Below, piece after piece: positions 51,049 through 61,252 of a stretch of DNA of 64,000 nucleotides. The notes under the pieces were generated by a model. It ran no database searches. It saw only the letters and a program-made list of their open reading frames with translations, and was not told where the DNA came from. The stretch is from Actinomycetota bacterium. GTDB lineage: Bacteria > Actinomycetota > Acidimicrobiia > Acidimicrobiales > Iamiaceae. The DNA is taken from assembly GCA_019639075.1 (NCBI GenBank), contig JAHBSO010000001.1:62001-126000 (forward strand). Reading direction: 5' to 3'. Each line of letters starts with the position of its first letter. Positions within the stretch are counted from its first letter, which is position 1. A program made the position numbers and the translations under genes.

Positions 51049-51972
51049 ATGGCGTACCGCCTCGACCCGGAGCTGCCCACGCCGATCGAGCTCCGTCGCC
51101 TGTTGCGGGAGCAGGTCGACGCCGCGGTGGACCTGCTCCGCGGCGTGGAGCCGCCCGACGGCGACCGGCTCCACGACGCCCGGCTGTGCGTGAAGAAGGC
51201 CCGGTCGGTGGTCCGGCTGGCCCGGGGCGACCTCGGTCGGGCGGTGGCCCGTCAGGCGAACGCCGAGCTGCGGGAGGTCAACCGGTCGCTGGCCGAGGCG
51301 CGCGACGAGGACTCGATGGGCGAGTGCCTGGCCCGGCTCGCCGCGGCGGCGACCGACGAGGCCGAGACGGGTGCGCTCGACGGCGTGCGGCGGGTCGTCA
51401 CCGGCGACGGCGCGGTCGGGGACGCCCCGGCGACGTTGAGCCGGAGCACCGCGCACGGCGCGGCGCTCGTGCTCGCCCGCGTCGCCACGTGGATCGACCA
51501 GGTGCCACCCCGTCGCGAGGGCTGGGCCGCGCTCGCCCCCGGGTTCGGCCGCGAGTATCGCCGGGGTCGCCGGTCCTACCTGGAGCTCGGCGAGGACCCC
51601 TCGGTCGACGCGCTCCACCACTGGCGGGCCCGCGCGAAGTCGTTCGACCACCATCAGCGGATCCTCCGCGGGCTCTGGCCGGAGGCCCAGAAGCCCCTTC
51701 GACAGGCGGCCACCGACCTGGCGAAGCTGCTCGGCGACGACCACGACCTGGCCGTGCTCCGCGACGGGCTGACGTCGGACCGGTGGCCCGTCCGGCCGAT
51801 CGATCGCGACGTCGTCGTGTCGATGATCGACGCCGAACGGCTCCGCCTGCAGGTCGAGGCCCGTGAGCTGGGGGGCTTCCTCTACGCGGACGAGCCCGGC
51901 GCCTGGGTCGCCCGGCACGGTGCCTGGTGGGGGCACCGCCTAACCTGCTCCGGCGGCCCGCGCCCGGCATGA
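51049..51972 (+). CDS. CHAD domain protein
   Basis: This 307-residue all-helical protein has conserved His/Arg/Lys patches typical of CHAD (HDARLCVKKARSVVRL near 45; HHWRARAKSFDHHQRIL near 192; LLGDDHDLAVLRDGL near 230). CHAD domains bind inorganic polyphosphate and associate with polyphosphate granules. No CYTH partner is encoded beside it. It ends just before the inositol-phosphate synthase. Confidence 0.9.
   Translation: MAYRLDPELPTPIELRRLLREQVDAAVDLLRGVEPPDGDRLHDARLCVKKARSVVRLARGDLGRAVARQANAELREVNRSLAEARDEDSMGECLARLAAAATDEAETGALDGVRRVVTGDGAVGDAPATLSRSTAHGAALVLARVATWIDQVPPRREGWAALAPGFGREYRRGRRSYLELGEDPSVDALHHWRARAKSFDHHQRILRGLWPEAQKPLRQAATDLAKLLGDDHDLAVLRDGLTSDRWPVRPIDRDVVVSMIDAERLRLQVEARELGGFLYADEPGAWVARHGAWWGHRLTCSGGPRPA
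51941..51946 (+). promoter_or_regulatory. -10-like TAACCT of the inositol-phosphate synthase
   Basis: TAACCT lies inside the CHAD gene end and would give a leader of about 70 nt carrying GGAGG (52016-52020) before GTG 52026. Confidence 0.4.
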
Positions 51973-52025
51973 GCCCGGACGCCGCGGGGTCCCGCCCCGA
52001 TCCCCTTCTTCCCCCGGAGGCCTCC

Positions 52026-53347
<1,322 letters not shown>

Positions 53348-53348
<1 letters not shown>

Positions 53349-53971
53349 TGCTGCTGATCTTCGGGTTCAAGATCCGGACGAAGCTGCTGGGCACGGTCGC
53401 GTTCTTCTGCCCCCGCTGCGGTGGCGACCGCACGGCGAAGCGGCTCGTGGCCCGCCGATGGTTCACCCTCTTCTTCATCCCGGTGATCCCGCTGAAGGAG
53501 GTGGGTGAGGTGGTGGAGTGCTCGACCTGCGGCACCACGTTCGCCCCGACGGTCCTGCAGCACGCCACCACGGCATCGCTGCACGAGATGCTGGCCAACG
53601 CCGGCTACGCCCTCACCCTCATGGTGGTCCGCACCGCGGATGCGCCGTGCCCGGCCACACGGGCCGCGGCGGTCCGGGACCTGCAGGCCCACCTCGGCGG
53701 CTACGACGAGGCCCGCCTCGACCGCGAGCTCGCCGGCGTCGACCCGGGCCTCGCCGAGGACTACGTGCGGCCGCTCGCCGATGGCCTGGAGGTCGCGGGC
53801 AAGGAGCGCCTCGTCGCCGACCTCTACCGCACGGCCACGGCCGACCGGCCGCTCAACCCCGCCCAGCGGGACCTCTTCGAGCGCATCGGTCGCGGGCTCG
53901 GGCTCACCCCGGCGCACCTGACGGGCATCGAGGCCTCGGCCTCCCAGCTCCGCGCCGTGGACGACGACTGA
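53348..53971 (+). CDS. Zinc-ribbon plus TerB-like helical protein
   Basis: This 207-residue protein has an N-terminal zinc ribbon (CPRC at about 21-24 and CSTC at about 58-61) with a hydrophobic loop (WFTLFFIPVIPL) that may touch the membrane, and a C-terminal helical bundle with TerB-like features (LYRTATADRPLNPAQRDLFERIGRGLGL). It is one base out of register with, and immediately follows, the inositol-phosphate synthase. The function is unknown. Confidence 0.75.
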
Positions 53972-54001
53972 CCGACGGTGGGGTGCGCGGTGGTCCGGCG
54001 G

Positions 54002-54007
54002 TAGCCT
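54002..54007 (+). promoter_or_regulatory. -10-like TAGCCT of the NfuA-like gene
   Basis: TAGCCT ends 11 bases before ATG 54019. Confidence 0.4.
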
Positions 54008-54018
54008 CGAACCCGCCT

Positions 54019-54717
54019 ATGGACGACACCGCCGCCCCGACCACCGACGACACCTCGGCCGACGCCACCGAGAAGGTGTCGCCGTTCGCCTCCACCCCGG
54101 CGGCCGAGCACGGCGCGGTGCCGCTGAAGGTCTCCGAGGCGGCGCTGCACAAGGTGCTCGACATCCTCTCGGCCGAGGACGAGCCCGAGAAGCTGGCCCT
54201 GCGGGTCGAGGTCGTCGGGATCAACGGCGCCGAGTACTCCTACGACGTCTCCTTCGAGGAGTCGGCCACCACCGAGGAGGTCCTGCGCTACCAGCAGGGC
54301 GACCTCCCGGTGATGATCCCGGTCGAGAGCGTCGACTCGCTGTGGGGCGCCACCCTCGACCTGCCGAGCACCCCCGGCCAGGGCGGCCTGGTCATCCGCA
54401 ACCCGAACCGCCCCGACCCGCTCACCGCCTACGACGTCGACCTGTCGGGCACCGTGCGCGAGCGGTTGGAGCAGCTCCTCGCCCAGATGATCAACCCGGG
54501 GCTGGCGTCCCACGGCGGCTTCGCCGAACTGGTCGACGTGATCGACGAGGACACGAAGGCGGTCATCACCATGGGCGGCGGCTGCCAGGGCTGCGCCGTC
54601 AGCGCGATGACGCTCCGCGAGGGCATCCAGAAGTCGATCCTCGAGCACATCCCCGAGATCACCGAGGTCGTCGACGCCACCGACCACGAGGCGGGGGAGA
54701 ACCCCTACTACACGTAG
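54019..54717 (+). CDS. NfuA-like Fe-S cluster carrier
   Basis: This 232-residue protein has an N-terminal region with A-type scaffold features but without the conserved cysteines (about 35-130) and a C-terminal NifU domain with GGGCQGC (C189, C192). The 2x CxxC of a dimer would bind a 4Fe-4S cluster. It is the typical fold of NfuA, which delivers clusters to targets. An acidic, Thr-rich N-terminus of about 30 residues is extra. Confidence 0.88.
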   Translation: MDDTAAPTTDDTSADATEKVSPFASTPAAEHGAVPLKVSEAALHKVLDILSAEDEPEKLALRVEVVGINGAEYSYDVSFEESATTEEVLRYQQGDLPVMIPVESVDSLWGATLDLPSTPGQGGLVIRNPNRPDPLTAYDVDLSGTVRERLEQLLAQMINPGLASHGGFAELVDVIDEDTKAVITMGGGCQGCAVSAMTLREGIQKSILEHIPEITEVVDATDHEAGENPYYT

Positions 54718-54720
54718 GCT
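54715..54720 (+). promoter_or_regulatory. -10-like TAGGCT
   Basis: TAGGCT starts with the stop codon of the NfuA-like gene and ends eight bases before ATG 54729. Confidence 0.45.
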
Positions 54721-54728
54721 CGCCGGCG

Positions 54729-56210
54729 ATGCCGAGCCGGACCGACGCTGACCCCGACGCGTCGCGGCGGTTCTGGTGGTGGACCGTCGGTTCGGCGCTG
54801 TTCGCTGCCCTGGTGCGGTTCCGCTACGTGTTCGAACCGCTCGCCCCCGACGAGGGCGGGTACCTGGCGATCGCCCGGGCCTGGCGCGACGGCGGCGCGC
54901 TCTACACCGAGGTCTGGATCGATCGCCCGCAGGGGATGCTCGTCCTCTACCGGATCGGCGATCTGTTCACCGGTCTCGGCCTCGGGTGGCTGCGGATCCT
55001 GGCCGTCGTGCTCGGCACCAGCGGGATCGTCGGTGTGGCCTGGATGGGGCGGCAGCTCTCGGGACGGTGGCAGGCCGGAGCGGTGGCCGCGGTGTTCGCG
55101 GCGATCCTGTCGTCGTCGCCGGCCATCGAGGGCTTCACCGCGAACGGCGAGCTGATGTCGGCGGCGTTCGTCGTGCCCGGGATGGCGATCACCGCCGCCG
55201 TGGTCTGCGAGCGACTCGACCGCCGCTGGCTGTTCGTCGCCGGGGTGTTCGTGGGCCTGGCGCTGTCGGTCAAGCAGTCGGGTTACGACGGCCTGATCGG
55301 CACGGGTCTGTGGCTCCTCGTCGCGTGGTTCACCGGCTGGCGCGAGCGCAAGGACCTGATCGCCATGGGCCTGTGGCTCACCGCGGGGTTGGCCGCGTTC
55401 CTCGGGCTGCTGTTCTGGCACGGGTCGACCTTCGGGTGGGACGCGTACTTCGACGCGACGATCGGTTTCCGGCTCCACTCCCGCAGCGCCGTCTCCACCC
55501 CCCAGTGGGGTCGGTTGGCGATCACCACGGGGATCACCGTCGGCATCAGCATCGGCATGCTGGCGCTGGCCGCGTGGCGCATGCACGAGCTCGGTCGGTC
55601 GCTGCGCTCCATGCTCGACCGCCGCCGCGCGCTCGCGGTGTGCTGGCTGGTCGGGGCGGGCCTCGCGCTGCTCACCGGCGGCAACTACCACCGTCACTAC
55701 TGGATCACCGTCGTGTTCCCGCTGGCGCTCGTCCTGGCGCTGGTCGTCACCGACCGCCCGCCCGCCGCCGACGGTGCCTGGCCGCTCCCGCCCCGCGAGC
55801 TGGCGCTGGCCTGCGTGGTCCCGTTCGTCGTCACCGCGGTGCTCCTGGCCTTCCCGGGCCTCGAGCAGGACCACCGCCTGGAGCAGAACCGGGCCGTCGC
55901 CGCGTGGGTCGACGAGCACGGCGAGGGGACGAACGGCATCCTGCTGCCGATCTGCGGCAGCGCCGACTACCACGTCGTGGCCGGCCAGACGCCGCCCTAC
56001 CGCTACCTGTGGGTGGACAACGTGGTGGCCGCCGACGACGCCATCGACCAGATGGAGGCGCTGCTCGACGACCCCGAGGGTCCGGCGTTCGTCGGTCGGT
56101 TCCAGCCGTTGACCGACTGCGACGACACCGGTCGGATCGAGGCCGCCCTGGAGCGGAACTTCGTCCAGGTGGCGGTGGTCGACGGGATCCCGGTGCTACG
56201 CCGGCGTTGA
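54729..56210 (+). CDS. GT39/ArnT-like integral membrane glycosyltransferase
   Basis: This 493-residue protein has about ten membrane helices and an acidic pair in the first external loop (LAPDEGGYLAIARAW), as in dolichyl- or undecaprenyl-phosphate-sugar-using mannosyltransferases. A soluble C-terminal domain of about 110 residues follows. It probably glycosylates a lipid or protein on the outer face. It overlaps the convergent dxs gene by 15 bp. Confidence 0.8.
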   Translation: MPSRTDADPDASRRFWWWTVGSALFAALVRFRYVFEPLAPDEGGYLAIARAWRDGGALYTEVWIDRPQGMLVLYRIGDLFTGLGLGWLRILAVVLGTSGIVGVAWMGRQLSGRWQAGAVAAVFAAILSSSPAIEGFTANGELMSAAFVVPGMAITAAVVCERLDRRWLFVAGVFVGLALSVKQSGYDGLIGTGLWLLVAWFTGWRERKDLIAMGLWLTAGLAAFLGLLFWHGSTFGWDAYFDATIGFRLHSRSAVSTPQWGRLAITTGITVGISIGMLALAAWRMHELGRSLRSMLDRRRALAVCWLVGAGLALLTGGNYHRHYWITVVFPLALVLALVVTDRPPAADGAWPLPPRELALACVVPFVVTAVLLAFPGLEQDHRLEQNRAVAAWVDEHGEGTNGILLPICGSADYHVVAGQTPPYRYLWVDNVVAADDAIDQMEALLDDPEGPAFVGRFQPLTDCDDTGRIEAALERNFVQVAVVDGIPVLRRR

Positions 56211-58121
56211 CGGTCGGCCGTCGAGGAGCGCCCGGGCGCTGGCCTCGACCCCCGCGGCATCGAGGCCGAGCTCGGCCAGGATCGCGTCGGGATCGCCGTG
56301 GGTCAGGAACCGGGTGGGCGTGCCCAGCACCGCGACCCGCGGGGAGCGGTCGGTGTCCTGGGTGCGTCGGGCGACCTCGTCGGCGATCGCGGCGCCGATG
56401 CCGCCCTCGCGGAGGCCGTCCTCGACGGTGACCACGTGGTCGAAGCCGGCGGCGTCGTCGAGCATCTCGGGGTCGAGCGGCTTGACCACCCGCGGATCCC
56501 AGACGGTGGCCTCGATGCCGTCGGCGGCCAGCGCGTCGGCGACCGCCAGGCACGTCCAGAGCATCTTGCCGACACCGATCAGGCAGATGTCGCCGCCCTC
56601 GCGCGCCTTGCGGGCGTGGAGGCCGACGCCGACCTCGTGGTCCTCGACCATCGGGGCCGCGGTGCGGCTCCACCGCAGCGACGCCGGACCGTCGCACAGC
56701 TCGACGGCGTCGTGGAACATCACGCCGACCTCCTGGTAGGAGGACGGGGCGAACATCGTCATGCCCGGCACCTTCGAGAGCAGGACCATGTCGAGCACGC
56801 CGTGGTGCGACGCGCCGTCGGGGCCGGTGATGCCGGCCCGGTCGAGGCAGAAGACGACGGGCAGCTCGTGCAGCCCGACGTCGAGGTTGGCCTGGTCGAA
56901 CGCCCGGCTGAGGAAGGTGGAGTAGAGCGCGACCACCGGCCGCAGACCGCCCATGGCCATGCCGGCGGCGGCGGTGACCGCGTGCTGCTCGGCGATGCCG
57001 ACGTCGACGAAGCGCTCCGGGAAGCGCTCCTGGAACGGGAGGAGCCCGGTGGACCCCGGCATCGCCGCGGTGATCGCGACCAGCTCGGGGTGGGACTCGC
57101 CCTCCTTGAGGATCGCCTCGGTGAAGGCCCCGGTGTAGCTCGGCTTGGCCGGCTTGCCGGACGGCTGCGGGCCGATCTCGGGGTTGAAACCGCCGGCGTC
57201 GTGGAGGCACTTCTCCTCGTCCTGCTCCGCCGGCGGGTAGCCCTTGCCCTTCGTGGTGAGGACGTGGACCACGACGGGACCGTCGAACTCGGCGGCGTTG
57301 CGCAGCGCCTCCTCCATGATCTCGATGTCGTGGCCGTCGAAGGGCCCGCTGTAGCGGACGCCGAGGGTCTCGAAGAAGATCGGCGGCTCGAACAGCTCCC
57401 GCAGCCCGGCCCGGGCACCCGCGAGCCCCCACACCAGGTGCTGACCGACCCCCGGCACCTTGCGGACGACCTCCTCGGCCCGGCGGCGCTGGCGCAGGTA
57501 GCGGGGGTGGAGGCGCAGGCGGGACACGCTGGCGGTGAGTCGACCGACGGTGGGGGCGTAGGAGCGGCCGTTGTCGTTGAGGATGATGACGGCCTTGCGA
57601 CCGGAGTGGCCGAGGTTGTTCAGCGCCTCGTAGGCCATGCCGCCGGTGAGGGCGCCGTCACCGATGACCGCGACGGTCTCGCGGCGGCGTCCGACCTTCT
57701 CGCCGGTGCGGGCCGCGGCGTCGATGCGCAGGTCCTCGGCCATCGCGAGCCCGTGGGCGTAGGACAGCACGGTCGACGCGTGGCTGTTCTCGATGAAGTC
57801 ATGCTCGGACTCGGCCCGGCTCGGGTAGCCCGACAGCCCGCCGCCCTGGCGGATCGAGTCGAAGTCGTCGTTGCGCCCGGTGAGCAGCTTGTGGACGTAG
57901 GCCAGGTGGCCCGTGTCCCACAGGATGCGGTCGGTCGGCGAGTCGAACACCCGGTGCAGTGCGAGGGTCAGCTCGACGACCCCGAGGTTGGATCCGAGGT
58001 GGCCGCTGTTGCGGGCCACGACCTGCACGATCCGGTCCCTGATCTCCGACGCGAGCTGGGCCAGCTGCGCGTCGTCGAGGCCGCGGAGGTCGGCCGGACT
58101 GCTGATCGTTTCCAGGAGCAT
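56196..58121 (-). CDS. dxs: 1-deoxy-D-xylulose-5-phosphate synthase
   Basis: This 641-residue thiamine-diphosphate enzyme condenses pyruvate and glyceraldehyde 3-phosphate in the MEP isoprenoid pathway. Typical features are GHLGSNLG (about 41), WDTGHLAYVHKLLTGR (about 68), the TPP motif GDGALTGGMAYEALNNLG with its Asn (about 152), DRAGITGPDGASHHG (about 420) and a C-terminal transketolase domain. It is full length. TAGCGT lies nine bases before the ATG. Confidence 0.97.
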   Translation of the reverse strand: MLLETISSPADLRGLDDAQLAQLASEIRDRIVQVVARNSGHLGSNLGVVELTLALHRVFDSPTDRILWDTGHLAYVHKLLTGRNDDFDSIRQGGGLSGYPSRAESEHDFIENSHASTVLSYAHGLAMAEDLRIDAAARTGEKVGRRRETVAVIGDGALTGGMAYEALNNLGHSGRKAVIILNDNGRSYAPTVGRLTASVSRLRLHPRYLRQRRRAEEVVRKVPGVGQHLVWGLAGARAGLRELFEPPIFFETLGVRYSGPFDGHDIEIMEEALRNAAEFDGPVVVHVLTTKGKGYPPAEQDEEKCLHDAGGFNPEIGPQPSGKPAKPSYTGAFTEAILKEGESHPELVAITAAMPGSTGLLPFQERFPERFVDVGIAEQHAVTAAAGMAMGGLRPVVALYSTFLSRAFDQANLDVGLHELPVVFCLDRAGITGPDGASHHGVLDMVLLSKVPGMTMFAPSSYQEVGVMFHDAVELCDGPASLRWSRTAAPMVEDHEVGVGLHARKAREGGDICLIGVGKMLWTCLAVADALAADGIEATVWDPRVVKPLDPEMLDDAAGFDHVVTVEDGLREGGIGAAIADEVARRTQDTDRSPRVAVLGTPTRFLTHGDPDAILAELGLDAAGVEASARALLDGRPSTPA

Positions 58122-58130
58122 CGCGGGACA

Positions 58131-58136
58131 ACGCTA
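58131..58136 (-). promoter_or_regulatory. -10-like TAGCGT of dxs
   Basis: TAGCGT (minus strand) ends nine bases before ATG 58121. Confidence 0.45.
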
Positions 58137-58170
58137 CCGCCTCGGCGCCGATCCGCCCGATCGGACTGCC

Positions 58171-58176
58171 TACGAT
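58171..58176 (+). promoter_or_regulatory. -10-like TACGAT
   Basis: TACGAT ends six bases before GTG 58183. Confidence 0.5.
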
Positions 58177-58182
58177 GCCGAG

Positions 58183-59253
58183 GTGGGATCCCGAGGACGA
58201 CCCGGGCGGGACGGTGTCGAGGACCTGCGCCTGGACGAGGTCGTCGACGCCCAGCGCCTCGGCTGCGAAGCGGCCGGCTCGCCGCTGTACGCGACGGTCC
58301 TGGACGCGGTCGTCGACGACGTGGTCACCGACGGGCCCAGCCGTCGGCTCCTCTCGCTGTGCGAGGGCGCGACCTTCGGCGACGCGATCGTGCTGCGCTA
58401 CCTGGCCGGGGTCCACGAGCTGGTGCTGGCCGGTCGCGCCCCGGAGCTGGCCCGCCACTACCCGTCGGTCGGCGGGACGCCGGGCCCGGGGCTGGCGGCG
58501 ACGTTCCTCGACACGGTCGCGGCGCACGAGGACGAGCTCGGCGCGGCGATGGGCCGACCGGTGCAGACCAACGAACCCGGTCGCAGCGTCGCCCTCCTCG
58601 TCGGGTACCTGGAAGCCGCCCGTCCCGGCCTGCCGCTCCGGGTGCTCGAGGTCGGGGCGAGCGCGGGGCTCAACCTCTGGTTCGACCGCTACCGCTACGA
58701 CGGCACCGATCTCGCCGTCGGGCCGTCCCACTCGGCGCTGCAGTTCATCGACCCCTACGTCGGCGCCCCGCTGGCCGCGCTCGGCACGCCCGAGGTGGCG
58801 ACCCGGCGGGGCTGCGACCTCGCACCGATCGACCCGTCGACGTCGTCGGGCCGCCGCCGACTGCGGTCCCACGTCTGGCCCGACCACGCCGATCGCCGCC
58901 GACGGCTGGAAGCCGCGATCACCGTGGTGCGCGACCTGCCCGCGCTCGTCGACCGGGCCGACGCCGTCGCCTGGACCGAACGGGCGCTCGCCGAGCCGGT
59001 GCCCGGGGTGACGACCGTGGTGAGCCACTCGATCGTCCTGCAGTACCTGCCGCTGCCGCAGCGCCGCCGGTTCGTGGAGGTCGTCGAGGAGGCCGGCGGG
59101 CGGGCGACCGCCGAGGCGCCCCTGGCCTGGCTGCGCACGGAGCCGGCGGGTGACCGGGCCGAGACCCGCATCACGACCTGGCCCGGCGAGCAGACGTCGG
59201 TGCTCGCGCTGAGCGGCTTCCACGGGCCGCCGGTGACCGTGCTCCCGCGGTGA
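58183..59253 (+). CDS. DUF2332 family protein
   Basis: This 356-residue protein matches DUF2332: GATFGDAIVLRYLAGVHELVLAG, then VQTNEPGRSVALLVGYLEAA (about 125), VGASAGLNLWFDRYRY (about 155, likely SAM/nucleotide-binding type loop) and VVSHSIVLQYLPLPQRR near 285. It is found in many actinomycetes; the exact reaction is unknown, a methyltransferase-like fold being my guess. Confidence 0.88.
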   Translation: MGSRGRPGRDGVEDLRLDEVVDAQRLGCEAAGSPLYATVLDAVVDDVVTDGPSRRLLSLCEGATFGDAIVLRYLAGVHELVLAGRAPELARHYPSVGGTPGPGLAATFLDTVAAHEDELGAAMGRPVQTNEPGRSVALLVGYLEAARPGLPLRVLEVGASAGLNLWFDRYRYDGTDLAVGPSHSALQFIDPYVGAPLAALGTPEVATRRGCDLAPIDPSTSSGRRRLRSHVWPDHADRRRRLEAAITVVRDLPALVDRADAVAWTERALAEPVPGVTTVVSHSIVLQYLPLPQRRRFVEVVEEAGGRATAEAPLAWLRTEPAGDRAETRITTWPGEQTSVLALSGFHGPPVTVLPR

Positions 59254-59268
59254 CCGTGCCCCGGTCGG

Positions 59269-60129
59269 TCAGGGCTGGGCGCCGACCGGGTCCCGGGACA
59301 CCTCGTGGCGGGCTGCGTTCCACTCCCGGAGCCGCTGGAGCGCGTGGGCGAGGAGCCATCCGCAGAGGAGGGCGAGGCCGCCGAAGAACGCGTCGAGCCA
59401 GAAGTGGTTGGCGGTGACGATGATGCAGAAGAGCGTCGCGGCCGGGTAGAGGAGCCACAGGAACCGTCGGCGGCCCTTCCCGATCACCCAGATCATCGTG
59501 AGCGCGCACCACGACGACCAGCCGAAGTGCAGGCTCGGCATGGCGGCGTACTGGTTGGACACGACGGCGGCCCCGCCCTCGCCGAACTTCCAGAGTCCAC
59601 CCCAGCGCTCGATGGTGTCGATGAGGCCGTAGTCGTTGCAGCCCTGTTCGAGGCCGGCGCAGGCCCCGTACGGACCGTTGGCGTCGAGCAGGCGCGGCGG
59701 CATGAGCGTGTAGAGCGCGAAGCCGACCAGGGCCAGGGCGGTCGTGGCCGCGAGCACCGTGCGGGCGAACAGGTACTTGCGGGGCGCGGCCCAGAACGCG
59801 AAGACGAGGACCCCGATCGTGACGATGAAGTGGGCGGTGCCGTAGAAGACGTTCCAGGCCCGGATGAACCCGTTGAACGGAAGATCGAGGTACCACTGCT
59901 GGATCGTCGGCTCGTGCCACAGGCCGAGGAAGTCCTCCACCTTGATGACCCCTCGGGCGTGCCGGAACGCGATCGATCGCGACTCGGCGCCGGCACCGAA
60001 CGTGCTGCGGACCACGGAGTAGACGACGTAGAACGCCAGCGCGATGAGCACCTCGCGCCACCAGCGGAGCCCCAGCCCGTCGTCGCCCCGTGGGGTGCGC
60101 GGTCGCCAGCCCCGGGTCTGCTCGGTCAC
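59269..60129 (-). CDS. PAP2-superfamily lipid phosphatase/transferase
   Basis: This 286-residue membrane protein has five to six helices and the intact PAP2 motifs MPSLHFGWS (about 208-216) and NHFWLDAFFGG (about 248-258), of the Aur1/inositolphosphotransferase-like branch. It should act on lipid phosphates or phosphoinositol headgroups. The start GTG overlaps the stop of the upstream flippase-like gene (GTGA). Confidence 0.87.
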   Translation of the reverse strand: MTEQTRGWRPRTPRGDDGLGLRWWREVLIALAFYVVYSVVRSTFGAGAESRSIAFRHARGVIKVEDFLGLWHEPTIQQWYLDLPFNGFIRAWNVFYGTAHFIVTIGVLVFAFWAAPRKYLFARTVLAATTALALVGFALYTLMPPRLLDANGPYGACAGLEQGCNDYGLIDTIERWGGLWKFGEGGAAVVSNQYAAMPSLHFGWSSWCALTMIWVIGKGRRRFLWLLYPAATLFCIIVTANHFWLDAFFGGLALLCGWLLAHALQRLREWNAARHEVSRDPVGAQP

Positions 60130-61145
60130 GCCGGCACGTCCTCGGTGGCGTCGTCGGGTTCGGCGGCGTCCTCGGACGGGCCGCGGGAGTGGCCGACCGC
60201 GAACGCGGGCGCGCCGAGCAGGCTCACCACGAGGTTGAGGAGGTAGAGCAGCAGGCCGAGGGCGATCGCCTGGCTGTCGGGGACGCCGAGCGGGCGCAGG
60301 AACAGCACGAAGAGACCTTCGCGGACGCCGAGGCCCGAGATCGAGATGGGCAGGACCTGCGCGGTGAGGACCGCGGGCACGAACGCCAGGAGGGCGGTGG
60401 GGCCGGCGCCGGAGGGGAGGTTGAGCGCCCGCGCGGCCATGAGCGCGGAGCCGATGAGGATCAGCTGGTAGGCGAACCCGGTGGCGATGATCCTGGCGGT
60501 CGGGCCCGGTTCGCGGACCAGGTGCTGGATGCCCAGGCGGACGGCGCTGGTGAACCGCCGCCACCCCTCGTTGTGCTCCAGGCGGCCCTCCAGGCCCTTG
60601 CCCTGACGGGCGGTGAGCACGAGCACGACGAGGAGGAGCGCGAGCGTGACGACGGCGACGCCCGCGGCGAGCGCGCTGGCCCGGCCGAGCTCGCGCAGCC
60701 CCGGGTTGACGGCCAGCCCGGTGAGCGTGATCACCGGGAGCACGAGCCAGCCGGTGAGCCGTTCGAGCACGACCGACGCGAACACCGTCGGCGACTCGCC
60801 CGTCTCCCGGCCGAGCCGGGTGACCCGCAGCGCGTCGCCGCCGATCGTGCTGGGCAGGACGTTGCCCATGAACTGGCCGGCGAAGTAGAGGGTCAGGAGC
60901 CGCCGGAACGGGGCGCGGATGTCGAGCGCGTCGAGGACCGCGGCCCAGCGGACGGCCGAGAGGACGACGCCGACGAGGGTGAGGACGAGCGCGCCGGCGA
61001 GCCAGGCGAAGGTCTTCGCGGTGGGATCGGGGATCGCCTCGGACCAGCTGGCGCCGATCTTGGTGACGAGGATCCACAGCAGCCCCGCGCTCAGGACCAG
61101 CCGCGCGAAGAGGACGACCTGCGGGTTCGGCCGTCGCAACGTCAC
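60126..61145 (-). CDS. UPF0104 (YbhN/MprF N-terminal) flippase-like membrane protein
   Basis: This 339-residue protein has about eight membrane helices with FMGNVLPSTIGGDALRVTRLG (about 92-112), SVVLERLTGW and PISISGLGVREGLFVLFL, the signature of the lysylphosphatidylglycerol synthase membrane region without the synthase domain. Related proteins are proposed to move lipids or isoprenoid phosphates. It is coupled to the PAP2 enzyme, mirroring in separate genes the domain pair fused at 23788-26196. Confidence 0.88.
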   Translation of the reverse strand: MTLRRPNPQVVLFARLVLSAGLLWILVTKIGASWSEAIPDPTAKTFAWLAGALVLTLVGVVLSAVRWAAVLDALDIRAPFRRLLTLYFAGQFMGNVLPSTIGGDALRVTRLGRETGESPTVFASVVLERLTGWLVLPVITLTGLAVNPGLRELGRASALAAGVAVVTLALLLVVLVLTARQGKGLEGRLEHNEGWRRFTSAVRLGIQHLVREPGPTARIIATGFAYQLILIGSALMAARALNLPSGAGPTALLAFVPAVLTAQVLPISISGLGVREGLFVLFLRPLGVPDSQAIALGLLLYLLNLVVSLLGAPAFAVGHSRGPSEDAAEPDDATEDVPA

Positions 61146-61151
61146 CCGGGA

Positions 61152-61157
61152 ACTTTA
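61152..61157 (-). promoter_or_regulatory. -10-like TAAAGT of the flippase-like gene
   Basis: TAAAGT (minus strand) ends six bases before GTG 61145. Confidence 0.45.
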
Positions 61158-61188
61158 TCGACGGCGGTTCCGTCCGACCGATGACGGA

Positions 61189-61194
61189 TACGAT
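61189..61194 (+). promoter_or_regulatory. -10-like TACGAT of the Met-rich lipoprotein
   Basis: TACGAT lies about 60 bases before ATG 61253, giving a leader of about 50 nt. Confidence 0.35.
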
Positions 61195-61252
61195 CGCGTC
61201 GATCTCCGGGCCCGTCCGCCCGGCCCGGCGCACCGACACGAAGGGCCTTCCC

